From Owenweeksia sp048267305 (GTDB taxonomy: Bacteria; Bacteroidota; Bacteroidia; Flavobacteriales; Schleiferiaceae), in the NCBI GenBank assembly GCA_048267305.1, contig JBLWXT010000016.1:1-64000 (forward strand): a stretch of 64,000 nt of DNA, given 5' to 3'. Below the pieces are notes generated by a model. The model searched no databases. It worked only from the letters and a program-made list of their open reading frames with translations, and had not been told where the DNA came from. This document shows positions 1-8,794 of the stretch, in pieces. The position numbers and the translations under genes were made by a program. The stretch's first letter is position 1; each line of letters opens with the position of its first letter.

Positions 1-271
1 ATGTTTCTTTGTTCCTCTTTAGAATGGAGAAAATATTTGCCTGAAATTAGTTACTCCCCATAAAATTACGCTGATCCATTATTTCCCCATCCTTTTCCAC
101 CAGAGTTTCCATGGTTCCAAATGATGTGGTTCTTTTCTTTTCCATACTTAAACGACTACAGAACGCTAAATCTATTGGGCGGCACTAAAGTTATAATAAT
201 AGGTTTCTTGGGGTAATTTATACTGGATAACTGGCTTAAAATAGTTTACGCAAGATTTAGACATTATCAGG

Positions 272-3028
272 TTATTGGACGGATAGTTTATTATAAAAGT
301 GATGCCCTTGGTCGTCTGAAACTTTTACATGGTAAAGTCCTGAACTTATTGAATGGAGTTCAATCAGTTGAGAAAAACTGTTGGAATTAGGAGTGAATTG
401 CGATTGATAAACTGGAACCCCTGATTCATTCCAAATTCGTATCCTTAGTTGCTTACCCTGTAGATTTGCACATTCAACCTCAAACTGCCCATTATTTGGA
501 TTGGGAAATAGTTTTAAACCTGCTAATGGATTACTTTCAGATAGGCTAATGTTATCTATGTTAAGTGAAATAGAATCCTGCACAAGTCCGCAGCCATTAG
601 AAATTGTAAGCTTAACCCAATAGGTTTGATTTTGGTAGAAAGTCCATCTTGCCGTATCACCCATTATGGTATTGCCATTTCCAAAATCCCAAACAAATGT
701 TTTACCCCAAAGGCTGCCTCTGGCATCAAATAAATAGGTAAGTGAGGTATCGGTACTAGCTCTAATTTTTGTGCCGATGGCTAACACTGGTATGCGGGTA
801 CTATCTGTAGTAAAACTTGTGTTGCTTATTCCTACTCCAGTTGAGCAACTATCAAAAACAAATACATCATATGCTGTGCCGATTTGTAAGTTGCTCAACA
901 CAAACGGACTATTCGCATTATTTACCCATGTTCCAGCATTGTTAGGGTTGAAACCTGCATAACCATACTTAATACGAGATGAGGAAATAAAGGGGCTGGA
1001 GTTCCAGCTAATGGTAGCCTCATCACACAGTATATTTGAGGTTACAAGTGAATCTGGTAAATCACAACCCAGTCCGTAACCTTCTACCACAGCAAAATCA
1101 TCGATAATAATGTCATTAAAGTAGGCGGCATTTAGTGAGTCCTTATCAACCACAAAGCGAACTCGGATTGGCCCTGTAATGGTAAATTGGTTTAACCTTA
1201 GGCGCAACTCCACCCAAGCAGTATTATTTGCTGCGTAGCTGAGCACGGAGTGATTCCATTTTGAACCATCATAAAGATCGAGATAAAAAGGGTTGTTAGA
1301 GCCTGTTGAGTTGGTGTTGTTGCTAAAAATCCACATTCGTACTTCAGGTACTCTTAACGATGAAACATCAATCATTGGAGAGAGCAATGAGATGCTATCT
1401 AGAGGAAATGGGGCGCTACCATCTACCCCTACTGCATATCCGGTTGTACCAGAGTGATTTATTTTACCAAAGGCTCCATAGGCTGGAAAACCTGATGCAG
1501 TTGACTTCCAGGCCGCATTGGCAACCTGTGGGTTTATTTGATTATGGGCAAACCAGCAAAATGGGATCGTAGAATCTTCGAAAGTTTCGATATATGGAGC
1601 CAGGAACGCATCACAATCTGTAATAAATCGATATGGGCCTTTTATAACGGAAGTATCTGAGCTTCCACATAGCATGCGGATATATACATCATAATTTGTT
1701 TGTTGTTGCAGATTTAAAAGGGTTAAGGAGTTGGACGGCACAGTGTCGGTATTTCCGGTTCCCAATTGAAACCCAAGGGTGTCATACTCCACAATATAGC
1801 TACCAGCATTTGGGCCGGTATTCCAGCTTAGGTTTGCTGAACTTGCGGTAATATTTCCGAAACTGACAGCAAAATCGTTTGGAAAAGGGCAATTAGTATG
1901 ATAAACGGAAAAATCATCAATAGCGGCATCTTGAGTAAAATCAAATAAGCTGATTTTTTGGTTTTTTTTAATCCGAAAACGGATTTGGGAACGGGCAACA
2001 GTATCCAAAAGTAGTGTGTGTTTCTTCCAGGGTTCAGTGGAAGCCATTTGCTGCGGCCCTGAGATGGAGTCTAACCTTTGCCACGTTGAGTTTATAAGTT
2101 GCTCAATTAATAGTGTACCCATCCCTTTGCCTCGCATGTGATACCAAAAACTAAGCTCGGAGTATTGTTGAGCAGAAAGATCTAAATAGGGCGAATATAG
2201 GGCTGCGTGGCTACTTGAAGAACCAGTTTCGGTGTAGAGATAATTACCACTGCCTGAATGATCAGAGGTAGGTCCTGTTCCAACAGATTTTGTAGAATCA
2301 TCATTAACCACCCACTTAAAGCCATAGGCATTGATGTCATCCCACGGAACACTCCGCCAGTTTTTATCAATCTCATAAGAGACATTATACCATGATGGGA
2401 AAGAATCTGGTCGCCAGGTGCGCCCATCAAAAGATTCATGGTAAGGAAGGTGGTAAAGACTATCCGAAATATCCGCAACGACTCTAAAATTATCAAATAT
2501 CAGGGGCTGTGCATTAACCGTTGCACTGTGAAAAACTAATTTTATTTGAACAGTGTCTTCAATGTAGGCGGTGTCCAATAACAAGTCCTCATAAACTGCT
2601 AAATAGCTAGAATAGCTGCTTCTAAAAGGAGCAGAGTAGTTTTTGATAGTGGTCCATTGTGATTCACTTGTACTTTTAACACAAATTTTAAAGGAATCCT
2701 GAGCTCCGTAAATGTTCATTGAATCCACCAGATGATACCATGCAAAATTTAAATATGCCTTAGAAGTGAGGTATATCATGGGCGATATTAAAATGGAGGT
2801 TCCTCCGGTCCGAGACTGGTCAAATTCAATCGTGCTGTTGGGGTATGCAGGGGTGAGGGTACCAAGAGTGTCATTCCAGCAGGCCAACGCATTGGTGTTT
2901 GGTGAAAAGTAATTGATGTACGGTATGGTATACACATTACATTGGCCAATTGCTAGAGTAGAAGTAGTTAATAAAATAACTAATGTTCTAAATACCTTCT
3001 CCTTCACCTCCTTCAATTTAATATTCAT
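272..3028 (-). CDS. Secreted multidomain adhesin-like protein with T9SS sorting domain
   Basis: 918 aa. Residues 1-29 look like a signal peptide (hydrophobic run LVILLTTSTLAIG). Several beta-sandwich segments follow: MAM/concanavalin-like stretches around 40-185, 195-376 (ending AAIDDFSVY) and 475-650 (ending IIIDDFAVV). Fibronectin type III-like repeats lie around 380-470 and 655-745, and a PKD-like domain with FVWDFGNG lies near 780. The last ~75 residues, from LFPNPNNGQFEV through SSGLYHVKVSDDQG, form a typical type A T9SS sorting domain, so the protein should be exported and anchored to or released from the cell surface. No catalytic motif was seen. The gene is monocistronic, with ~100 bases separating it from the next gene. 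Adhesion or carbohydrate/protein binding is inferred from domain content only. Confidence 0.85.
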   Translation of the reverse strand: MNIKLKEVKEKVFRTLVILLTTSTLAIGQCNVYTIPYINYFSPNTNALACWNDTLGTLTPAYPNSTIEFDQSRTGGTSILISPMIYLTSKAYLNFAWYHLVDSMNIYGAQDSFKICVKSTSESQWTTIKNYSAPFRSSYSSYLAVYEDLLLDTAYIEDTVQIKLVFHSATVNAQPLIFDNFRVVADISDSLYHLPYHESFDGRTWRPDSFPSWYNVSYEIDKNWRSVPWDDINAYGFKWVVNDDSTKSVGTGPTSDHSGSGNYLYTETGSSSSHAALYSPYLDLSAQQYSELSFWYHMRGKGMGTLLIEQLINSTWQRLDSISGPQQMASTEPWKKHTLLLDTVARSQIRFRIKKNQKISLFDFTQDAAIDDFSVYHTNCPFPNDFAVSFGNITASSANLSWNTGPNAGSYIVEYDTLGFQLGTGNTDTVPSNSLTLLNLQQQTNYDVYIRMLCGSSDTSVIKGPYRFITDCDAFLAPYIETFEDSTIPFCWFAHNQINPQVANAAWKSTASGFPAYGAFGKINHSGTTGYAVGVDGSAPFPLDSISLLSPMIDVSSLRVPEVRMWIFSNNTNSTGSNNPFYLDLYDGSKWNHSVLSYAANNTAWVELRLRLNQFTITGPIRVRFVVDKDSLNAAYFNDIIIDDFAVVEGYGLGCDLPDSLVTSNILCDEATISWNSSPFISSSRIKYGYAGFNPNNAGTWVNNANSPFVLSNLQIGTAYDVFVFDSCSTGVGISNTSFTTDSTRIPVLAIGTKIRASTDTSLTYLFDARGSLWGKTFVWDFGNGNTIMGDTARWTFYQNQTYWVKLTISNGCGLVQDSISLNIDNISLSESNPLAGLKLFPNPNNGQFEVECANLQGKQLRIRIWNESGVPVYQSQFTPNSNSFSQLIELHSISSGLYHVKVSDDQGHHFYNKLSVQ

Positions 3029-3126
3029 GTGTTTTTACTTTCTTGAAAGGGTGTAAATCTATAGCAAAAACCGATTTAATGAGCCTTTAAGATATTAAGC
3101 ATGGAAACAATAGTTCTTTTATTTAA

Positions 3127-3597
3127 CTATTCAGATTGTATTTCTGAGGATATATCGCTATTGATTTCCGCAAACTCTTTAAACTGTTCCATCCATTTTT
3201 GGCTTTGCTTTTCAAACATGCCGGGAAGCATCCTGGCTATAAGTTTTGGTACAAACCCACTAAACCTGGTGTATTCCACTTCAGAGGTGTAGCGGGTGCG
3301 GTTGTCGGCAATACTATCAAAGCGTGAGCTTTGGGTATTACTCATGTGTGTGTGTTCGTAAAGGGCCTTTTTCTCTTTTGGTAGATTATTGATCTGGATG
3401 GTTTCAATAAGCTCCAGCTTTCGCTTGCCTTGCTGCAAAGTGATTTTGGATTTTGCACCAACAGCATCCTTTTCGCCCTCCAAAAGCTCTATTGATTCAA
3501 AGCCATCCTGCCATTGATCAAAATAATCCTCATTGGCCCAAAGCTCCACTACTTTATCTACCGGAAGGTTAATTACTGTGGTGCAGGTGTATTTCAT
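3127..3597 (-). CDS. SRPBCC (START/polyketide cyclase-like) family protein
   Basis: 156 aa, about the usual size for a single SRPBCC domain. The N-terminal strand with VDKVVELWANEDYFDQWQDGFES and the C-terminal helix (PKLIARMLPGMFEKQSQKWMEQ region) match the helix-grip fold pattern seen in polyketide cyclase/dehydrase-like and AHSA1-like proteins. The start codon overlaps the stop of the upstream DfsB-like gene by 4 bases (ATGA type), so the two are probably co-translated. Ligand unknown. No signal peptide, so probably cytoplasmic. Confidence 0.75.
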   Translation of the reverse strand: MKYTCTTVINLPVDKVVELWANEDYFDQWQDGFESIELLEGEKDAVGAKSKITLQQGKRKLELIETIQINNLPKEKKALYEHTHMSNTQSSRFDSIADNRTRYTSEVEYTRFSGFVPKLIARMLPGMFEKQSQKWMEQFKEFAEINSDISSEIQSE

Positions 3598-4091
3598 TTT
3601 GTTTGCTTTTTTATCAGTTTTAAAGCCCAGTCATAATGGCTTGAGGTGGCCGAAATCAAATATGCGCCTAAGGAAGTGCTTCCCGTCCATTTGTAGCGCT
3701 TCTTCTCAAACAGCTCTTCGTTGGTATGGGTTTCAATGATAGTATAAACGTTTAAAAAACTATCGCGCAGCAGCATTTTCACTTCTTCCAGGTCTGTTTT
3801 GGAGTATTGTTGCCAAATGGTGTGATTGAGGGCTGAGGTGTCTTTCCAAGTATAACCCTTGGCTGGCATATCGGGCTTGTTGCCTGCCATACCTACTTCA
3901 TACCATCGAAGCATCATTAAATGCCAGTGGTGCAAATGTGCCAATACATCGCGTATGTTTCGGTTCATTGTTCCTTCCGGAAATTCCCTTTGCTGATCAC
4001 TTTCAGTAAAGGACTCCACAAAATCCATCAGCTTATTAAAGTTTTGCTCACTGAGGTTCAGGAGCTCGGTTTTGGTTTTTGGGCGGGGCAT
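3594..4091 (-). CDS. ClbS/DfsB-like four-helix-bundle protein
   Basis: 165 aa. The order MPRPKTKTELLNLSEQNF, then RNIRDVLAHLHHWHLMMLRWY, then KGYTWKDTSALN, then a C-terminal SHYDWALKLIKK helix is the pattern of the ClbS/DfsB branch of the DinB superfamily. ClbS itself is a colibactin self-resistance cyclopropane hydrolase, but most family members have no known role. It overlaps the following SRPBCC gene by 4 bases. The histidines in the first helices could be ligand or metal contacts. Family assignment is fairly sure, function is not. Confidence 0.7.
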   Translation of the reverse strand: MPRPKTKTELLNLSEQNFNKLMDFVESFTESDQQREFPEGTMNRNIRDVLAHLHHWHLMMLRWYEVGMAGNKPDMPAKGYTWKDTSALNHTIWQQYSKTDLEEVKMLLRDSFLNVYTIIETHTNEELFEKKRYKWTGSTSLGAYLISATSSHYDWALKLIKKQTK

Positions 4092-4128
4092 ATTCTTATA
4101 ATTTGTTATTTACAGATAGGATACAACC

Positions 4129-5385
4129 TCATTTTTCATTCGGTTTTCGATACAGCCGGAAGTAAATGAAGGCCGCCACTCCGCCAATAAACGAAAACAG
4201 CGCCAACATCCAAAATACATGTTGGTGCCCCATTGCCCCGGGAGTATGATCTAAGAGATAACCCATGGCGGGCCCGGCAAAAATATCTGGTGCATAACCA
4301 ACAAGCGAAATAAGACCAACCGCGGTTCCGGTAAGAGCGATGGGTATTTGCCCTCTTTGCATTACTGCAAAGTATAGGGAACGGGCAGCATATACTCCGG
4401 TGGCCACTATCAATATTGAGATAAAGAACAATGCGGTATCTGAAGTTGAGATAATACCAAGAGCAAATAAAAGTGCCCCAAAAAAAGAGATCACAAAGCT
4501 AATAACCAACCAAAGTGTGGGCTTGGTACGATCGGCCAGAATACCAATAATAACACCCACTACCGGGCGGACAAAGAGCAGAAAAGTACCCACCTGTGCG
4601 GATTGTACCTGATCGTAGTGCATTACATCCTGTGCAAACAGAGAAAATACATCGGTGATTTTGTAGCCCACATAAGCGCAGAGGATAATTATCATCAGCA
4701 ACCAAACGGAGGGCAGGCACAGTACTTCGCGAATTTGAGAAAAGGTTATCTTTTCGAGTACAATTTTGCTCTCTGTTTTGTGATCGAGTTTCATGAAAAA
4801 CCACACCAGGATGCCTATTACCACCATGGCGGCAGAGGATACCAAAACCACTTGCCTGAAGGCAGCTTGAGTTTCAACAAGCATGGCATTGGGAGTGATG
4901 AGGAGGGAAAAAACCACGACACCCAAAAACCCAAACAGCGCACCTACCAGCCCACGGCCACCATCTAAAAACCCAAAGGCTTTGCCTTGTGATGATGCTC
5001 CGCCCCACACTCTGGTAGCCTTTATCATTGGCGCCCAAAAAAGGAATATAGTGGTAAACCCCCAATAGCCATAGAGCATTTGTAGTACGGTATAATCAGG
5101 GAAGGTGGCATATACCAATCCGCCTAAAGCTGTGAGCCAAAGGGCCACAGCCATTAGTTTTCTGGGTAAAACCTTATCGGCCAATGGGCCGCCAAATAAG
5201 TAAGACAACACGGCTACAACACCATATACTGAGAAGCACAAACCCAACTCCAGGTTGCTCAACCCAAAGGCCTGTAGTACGGTGGGCCTGAATACCCGCG
5301 CCAGAACGAACGGCAAAATAAAAACAGACTCACCCGCCAGAATGAGGAGAAGGAGGAAGTACCAAGGGGCTTTGTTAGTAGGCAA
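4129..5385 (-). CDS. Major facilitator superfamily transporter
   Basis: 418 aa with about 12 hydrophobic segments. An MFS signature loop, GPLADKVLPRKLMAV, follows the second predicted helix (around residues 66-80), and the related loop GILADRTKPTLW lies in the second half. Inner-membrane secondary transporter. The substrate cannot be read from the sequence; similarity to the organophosphate:Pi antiporter or nitrate/nitrite porter branches is possible but not shown. It lies upstream of the DfsB/SRPBCC pair in the same direction with a 37-base gap, so co-transcription is possible. Confidence 0.8.
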   Translation of the reverse strand: MPTNKAPWYFLLLLILAGESVFILPFVLARVFRPTVLQAFGLSNLELGLCFSVYGVVAVLSYLFGGPLADKVLPRKLMAVALWLTALGGLVYATFPDYTVLQMLYGYWGFTTIFLFWAPMIKATRVWGGASSQGKAFGFLDGGRGLVGALFGFLGVVVFSLLITPNAMLVETQAAFRQVVLVSSAAMVVIGILVWFFMKLDHKTESKIVLEKITFSQIREVLCLPSVWLLMIIILCAYVGYKITDVFSLFAQDVMHYDQVQSAQVGTFLLFVRPVVGVIIGILADRTKPTLWLVISFVISFFGALLFALGIISTSDTALFFISILIVATGVYAARSLYFAVMQRGQIPIALTGTAVGLISLVGYAPDIFAGPAMGYLLDHTPGAMGHQHVFWMLALFSFIGGVAAFIYFRLYRKPNEK

Positions 5386-5582
5386 GTTTTTTTAAAATTA
5401 AGTTAAGCATGCCTTAAAGTTAGCATTAGAATTCTAAAGACTAGACTATCAGTTGGCTCAGGTCTTTATCCGCTTTAGATTTACTCCTACCATATTTATC
5501 AAATAGACCAAAAAACCAATAAGCAATGGGGTAGGAAGCCAATTGTAGAAAGTCAGTTTTCTTAGGGTCATTTTTCTGCCGC

Positions 5583-6437
5583 CTACTTTTTCTTCTTCTT
5601 TTCCCTCTTCTCTTCACTTTTATTAATCTTTTTAACCATATCCATAGAAATCACCGTGAGTTGGTTGGTTTCACAGTTCCAAACGTTGAGGTACTTTTTT
5701 GATACCACATTGTGAGATTTCCACTCTGCAAATTTTGCATAGAGCATTAAGGTGCAGATGTCAGTTGCAGTAATAAAATCGCCTGTCTCCGGTAAATGGC
5801 TGTGCATGGCTACCTCAGGTTTTTGGTCGTTCTCCTCTTTCTCGCCATAGTAAAAAGGTATTATGTTTTTATGTAGCCTTTTTTTCAGAGTCAGTTTATT
5901 GTCTTTATCAAAGGTTAATAGATAGTCATTTCCAAATATTATAACACCACTTTGCTGAGGTCCGGTAAGCACATAAACCTTCTTTTCATTTCCATTGATT
6001 AATGGAATTAAATTGAGCCGGGTATTCTTGTAGGTTTTGAATAATGTATCCGAATTAATCTCTTCCAAGGCTAGCCTTCTAATGGTGTAGAGGTCAAACT
6101 CCATAGAGGTGAACTCTCTTTCAACAAGGGCTGCTTTAGCAGTTTGGATGTTGTAGATGCTGTCAAAAGAAATGGTTCCTATCACTTTAGGGCTCTCAGC
6201 TCTGGAAAAGAAGATGCACTTTGAAGTGTCGCCCTCGCTGTAGGCAAAGTATCCACCAATGTTTTCCCGGTTAGGGTAGTTTTCTATAAATAGGTCAGTG
6301 CCATACCAGGCGGCCATTTCGGATTTGTAGAGCAATTTACCCTCTTCCACTATTGGTTGGGCTGTTTTGGTTGGGCTGTTTTGGGCTACCACAGAAATGG
6401 TGGTTAGTAAGGATATTAAAAGCAGGTTGTTTTTCAT
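5583..6437 (-). CDS. Secreted hypothetical protein
   Basis: 284 aa, not recognised. The N-terminus MKNNLLLISLLTTISVVAQ is a signal peptide with a VAQ-like cleavage site, so the protein is probably periplasmic. The remainder is soluble and ends in a Lys-rich tail (SEEKREKKKKK). It contains short beta-rich stretches such as KKVYVLTGPQQSGVIIFGNDYLLTFD, but no enzyme motif was identified. It is the last gene of a minus-strand series starting at 8345, following the DUF2975-like gene after 20 bases. Confidence 0.65.
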   Translation of the reverse strand: MKNNLLLISLLTTISVVAQNSPTKTAQPIVEEGKLLYKSEMAAWYGTDLFIENYPNRENIGGYFAYSEGDTSKCIFFSRAESPKVIGTISFDSIYNIQTAKAALVEREFTSMEFDLYTIRRLALEEINSDTLFKTYKNTRLNLIPLINGNEKKVYVLTGPQQSGVIIFGNDYLLTFDKDNKLTLKKRLHKNIIPFYYGEKEENDQKPEVAMHSHLPETGDFITATDICTLMLYAKFAEWKSHNVVSKKYLNVWNCETNQLTVISMDMVKKINKSEEKREKKKKK

Positions 6438-6457
6438 TATCGAAATTAAATAAGGGG

Positions 6458-6952
6458 TTATATTTTTTCAGGGGTTGATATAAAACGTGTGATTTCCTTA
6501 TAGATCATTAGGGCAATGATTACATACTTTAAAACCAATGCGGGCACCGCAATAGCAAGTTGCTTTAACATATAATGTTCTATCAATGCTTCGCGGTAGC
6601 TTTCTTTTAAATCGAAGTACGCTACTGATTCATAAATACTGGTGACAAATGGTTGAGCAAAACCCAATACTTGTGTAAAAGCATAGGCGAGAATAGAGGC
6701 CAGGAAAAGTTTTTTTACGGATTGAGCTTTTTCAAAATCTACTTGTTTGATTTTTTTCATGATAAGCACAAAAACCAGCAAAACCACAATCAGCGAGACA
6801 TACTCCGCAATTCCGTAAATTACGATCGGTTTAAGGGTTGTAAACAGCAAAGCCTCCTCTAAAATCTTATAAACCAGAAATTCAATTTCATGAAGTACAA
6901 GGCATAGAAAAATACCCGTACCAATTAGGCCGATTGTTTTGTCAGTTCTCAT
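6458..6952 (-). CDS. Four-helix membrane protein, DUF2975-like
   Basis: 164 aa with four predicted transmembrane helices: around 8-30, 45-64, 85-105 and 132-152. Size, helix spacing and the final IALMIYKEI resemble DUF2975 inner-membrane proteins, which in other bacteria are often followed by a small XRE regulator; none is present here. Its start overlaps the end of the upstream ORF by 11 bases, indicating an operon. Function unknown. Confidence 0.6.
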   Translation of the reverse strand: MRTDKTIGLIGTGIFLCLVLHEIEFLVYKILEEALLFTTLKPIVIYGIAEYVSLIVVLLVFVLIMKKIKQVDFEKAQSVKKLFLASILAYAFTQVLGFAQPFVTSIYESVAYFDLKESYREALIEHYMLKQLAIAVPALVLKYVIIALMIYKEITRFISTPEKI

Positions 6953-7463
6953 CTTTAACTCCCTCCTTTAATTCAAGCACAATCTGTCTAATAAGCATCA
7001 TGGTTTCCTTGTTCATATCGATAGCTTTGGTTTTGAAAAATAAAGATTTACCATCAGCTGTGATGCTAAAGCGACTGAGCTTTTTGATTAAAAGATGAAG
7101 AAGGCGGTCGGCTTCACTGCTAATTTGGCCAGACACTGCGAGTTTTGGTTTTTGAAATAAGCGCTTGATTGCCTTGATGACGATTTCACTTTTATCACAA
7201 GGGGTTTGTACCTGAAACCCGCTTCCATACTCTGGATAGGGTTTGGCTATTTGAAAACGATAATGCAGAAAGTGTTCGTCTGTAAATTCAAAGCGATCCG
7301 CTTTGTGTCCAATTGCTGTTATCGCACGGTTTTTAGACGTTTGGCCAAGTTCAGCCGCAAATTGAGTTATTGTATGTTCAGATGTTTTCCAGTCCAAGGT
7401 TTCTGATTGTATGTTAACTTTTTTCTGCTCCGTCAAGAACGCAGCAGACCCAATAAAGGTCAA
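6942..7463 (-). CDS. C-terminal part of a probably frameshifted hypothetical gene
   Basis: The open frame gives up to 173 codons but has no ATG near its beginning; the first usable codon is TTG at 7463, which lies 50 bases inside the preceding gene. Deleting one A from the A6 run on the minus strand (T6 at 7419-7424) would join the preceding 116-codon frame to this one at ...LDGAEK-VNIQSETLDW, giving a single protein of about 270 aa. I therefore read this as the downstream half of one gene. No family recognised. The sequence is mixed alpha/beta, soluble and Lys-rich, without a signal peptide. Confidence 0.5.
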   Translation of the reverse strand: MTFIGSAAFLTEQKKVNIQSETLDWKTSEHTITQFAAELGQTSKNRAITAIGHKADRFEFTDEHFLHYRFQIAKPYPEYGSGFQVQTPCDKSEIVIKAIKRLFQKPKLAVSGQISSEADRLLHLLIKKLSRFSITADGKSLFFKTKAIDMNKETMMLIRQIVLELKEGVKDEN

Positions 7464-7764
7464 TTACATCTGGCTCCAAAAAATGATTTTTACTATCGGT
7501 GTCGCTAAACTCCACCTTGTTAAATTCAACGATCAGGTCTTTATTGCCAATTTCAGGCTTTAACCGATAATTCGGGTTTGCTATAAGCGTAGTTGCTAAA
7601 AAGGAACTTCGCCCTTCGATTGTCTTGCTCAGCCCTTCTGGGTTAATGCCGGGTGGGTACTGCACATCAAGCAATTCCCGGAACTTAGCACCGCTTCTTA
7701 CTAAGGCTTCAAACTTTTTCCAAAGTTCTTCTTGAAATTCAAAGTAGCGGTCTTGATAAGTCAA
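7414..7764 (-). CDS. N-terminal part of a probably frameshifted hypothetical gene
   Basis: 116 aa ending ...VCCVLDGAEKS directly after an A6 homopolymer (minus strand; T6 at 7419-7424). It starts with ATG in a 4-base overlap with the stop of the upstream secreted-protein gene, so translational coupling is likely. No domain recognised; the opening MTYQDRYFEFQEELWKKFEAL is a helical segment. The abrupt end at the homopolymer, with an open frame continuing in +1 and lacking its own ATG, suggests either a natural frameshift mutation, a phase-variable tract, or a sequencing/assembly indel. Confidence 0.55.
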   Translation of the reverse strand: MTYQDRYFEFQEELWKKFEALVRSGAKFRELLDVQYPPGINPEGLSKTIEGRSSFLATTLIANPNYRLKPEIGNKDLIVEFNKVEFSDTDSKNHFLEPDVIDLYWVCCVLDGAEKS

Positions 7765-8345
7765 TGTTGATCAGTTTTAATTGGACTTTCTTCAATGCTG
7801 ATTATTAGAGTGTTTGATGATAAAACCGAGGGCCAATGGTATCCGCCATAACCCAAAGTGAGCGTATAATTATCACTCTTCATACCACCTGTCCACCAAA
7901 TTCGGATGGCACGTGTGTAAGATTGCTCAGGAGGGATAATAATTTCTTCATTAATTCTTGGAGTATTGTAGAATACCGAGGGATCCATATAAAACTGCCA
8001 GTTTCGATGTTGGAAGTTGGTACTGCCTGACGAATCGTTAACACCAAATGAAAAACTGAGCGGTACGCCCCAGGAATTGACAAAATCGTACCAGTAAATT
8101 CTTTTTAGGCTATCGGTAGGATTGTAAAAAGTGACATCCACGAAATACGCGTGGTTTGAATCAAGCGAATCAGATCGCTTAATTCTTAGTTCAAGGCCTT
8201 TTCCCGCATCGTAATCAAGACAGGGCGCGCTTACCTTTTTATGATTCAAGCGGATTTTTTTAAAACCATCTTTACAGCGTTCTTGTCCAAAGGAATGGAA
8301 GAATGAAAATAGGAGAATAGATATAGTTATTAAGATTCTCATCAT
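7761..8345 (-). CDS. Secreted hypothetical protein
   Basis: 194 aa, unrecognised. The signal peptide is MMRILITISILLFSFFHSFG, with likely cleavage near Gln21. The mature part holds two early cysteines (in ERCKDGF and APCLDY) and is rich in aromatic beta-strand sequence (RIYWYDFVNSWGVPLSFSFG, TLTLGYGGYHWP), consistent with an immunoglobulin-like periplasmic fold. It is the first gene of a minus-strand group running to 5583, with a 4-base overlap to the next gene. Function unknown. Confidence 0.6.
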   Translation of the reverse strand: MMRILITISILLFSFFHSFGQERCKDGFKKIRLNHKKVSAPCLDYDAGKGLELRIKRSDSLDSNHAYFVDVTFYNPTDSLKRIYWYDFVNSWGVPLSFSFGVNDSSGSTNFQHRNWQFYMDPSVFYNTPRINEEIIIPPEQSYTRAIRIWWTGGMKSDNYTLTLGYGGYHWPSVLSSNTLIISIEESPIKTDQH

Positions 8346-8794
8346 TCAAGTTATTGTCACCGTCATGCAGCTCATTAATTTCTAAACCCATTGGTGGGCC
8401 ACCGAAAATATACCTTTTGGGGTCGACTCTCCATTAAATATCAATCCAATATCAATTTAGGAAGGGAATTGGTAGCCAATAAAAGAGAATCAATTTTTGT
8501 TTGGTCATTTTAAAGATGGTTGGTGTTTTGATAAAGGCACCCGTGCTTAATCAAACATAATATTTATACCCTTAACCCTTTCACCGCTAACTTAGTAATC
8601 AAAGAGCCTCTTACATATCAATCCACCAAAATAGTATTTCCATCTGGCTATACAAGGAGGCACAATTTGTTTTAGAACCCTTACAAGCGCCAATGTTCTT
8701 GGTGATAAGTAGCTTGAGAGAAAAAACCTCCAAACAAAAAAATAGCGACTTGAGTTTTGATCCAAGTCGCTATTATTAATAATGGCCGTTGTTT
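8346..8794. other. 449-base intergenic region
   Basis: No convincing coding frame on either strand. It holds the rho-independent terminator of the minus-strand detoxification operon at its right end and must contain the promoter of the 8345 gene at its left end, although no clear TAnnTTTG element was found there. The rest is AT-rich, unremarkable sequence. Confidence 0.5.
8735..8774 (-). terminator. Rho-independent terminator of the detoxification operon
   Basis: Perfect 12-bp stem: 8741-8752 (AATAGCGACTTG) pairs with 8763-8774 (CAAGTCGCTATT) around a 10-base loop. On the minus strand it is followed by a T-rich run (complement of 8735-8740). It lies 20 bases after the stop of the DJ-1/PfpI gene, in the right orientation to end that transcript. 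Confidence 0.9.

Noticed and set aside
1..271. Minus-strand frame ending in RNFMGSN-stop near base 51 (about 44 codons)
   Set aside because: Too short, interrupted upstream, and no recognisable motif. The region is most simply a gene boundary; the neighbouring gene is outside the window.
2182..2496. 104-codon minus-strand frame inside the first T9SS gene
   Set aside because: Lies in another frame of a well-supported protein and has no family resemblance.
4340..5068. Several overlapping open frames on both strands over the MFS transporter
   Set aside because: No start context, no motif, and fully contained in a clear 12-helix transporter gene.
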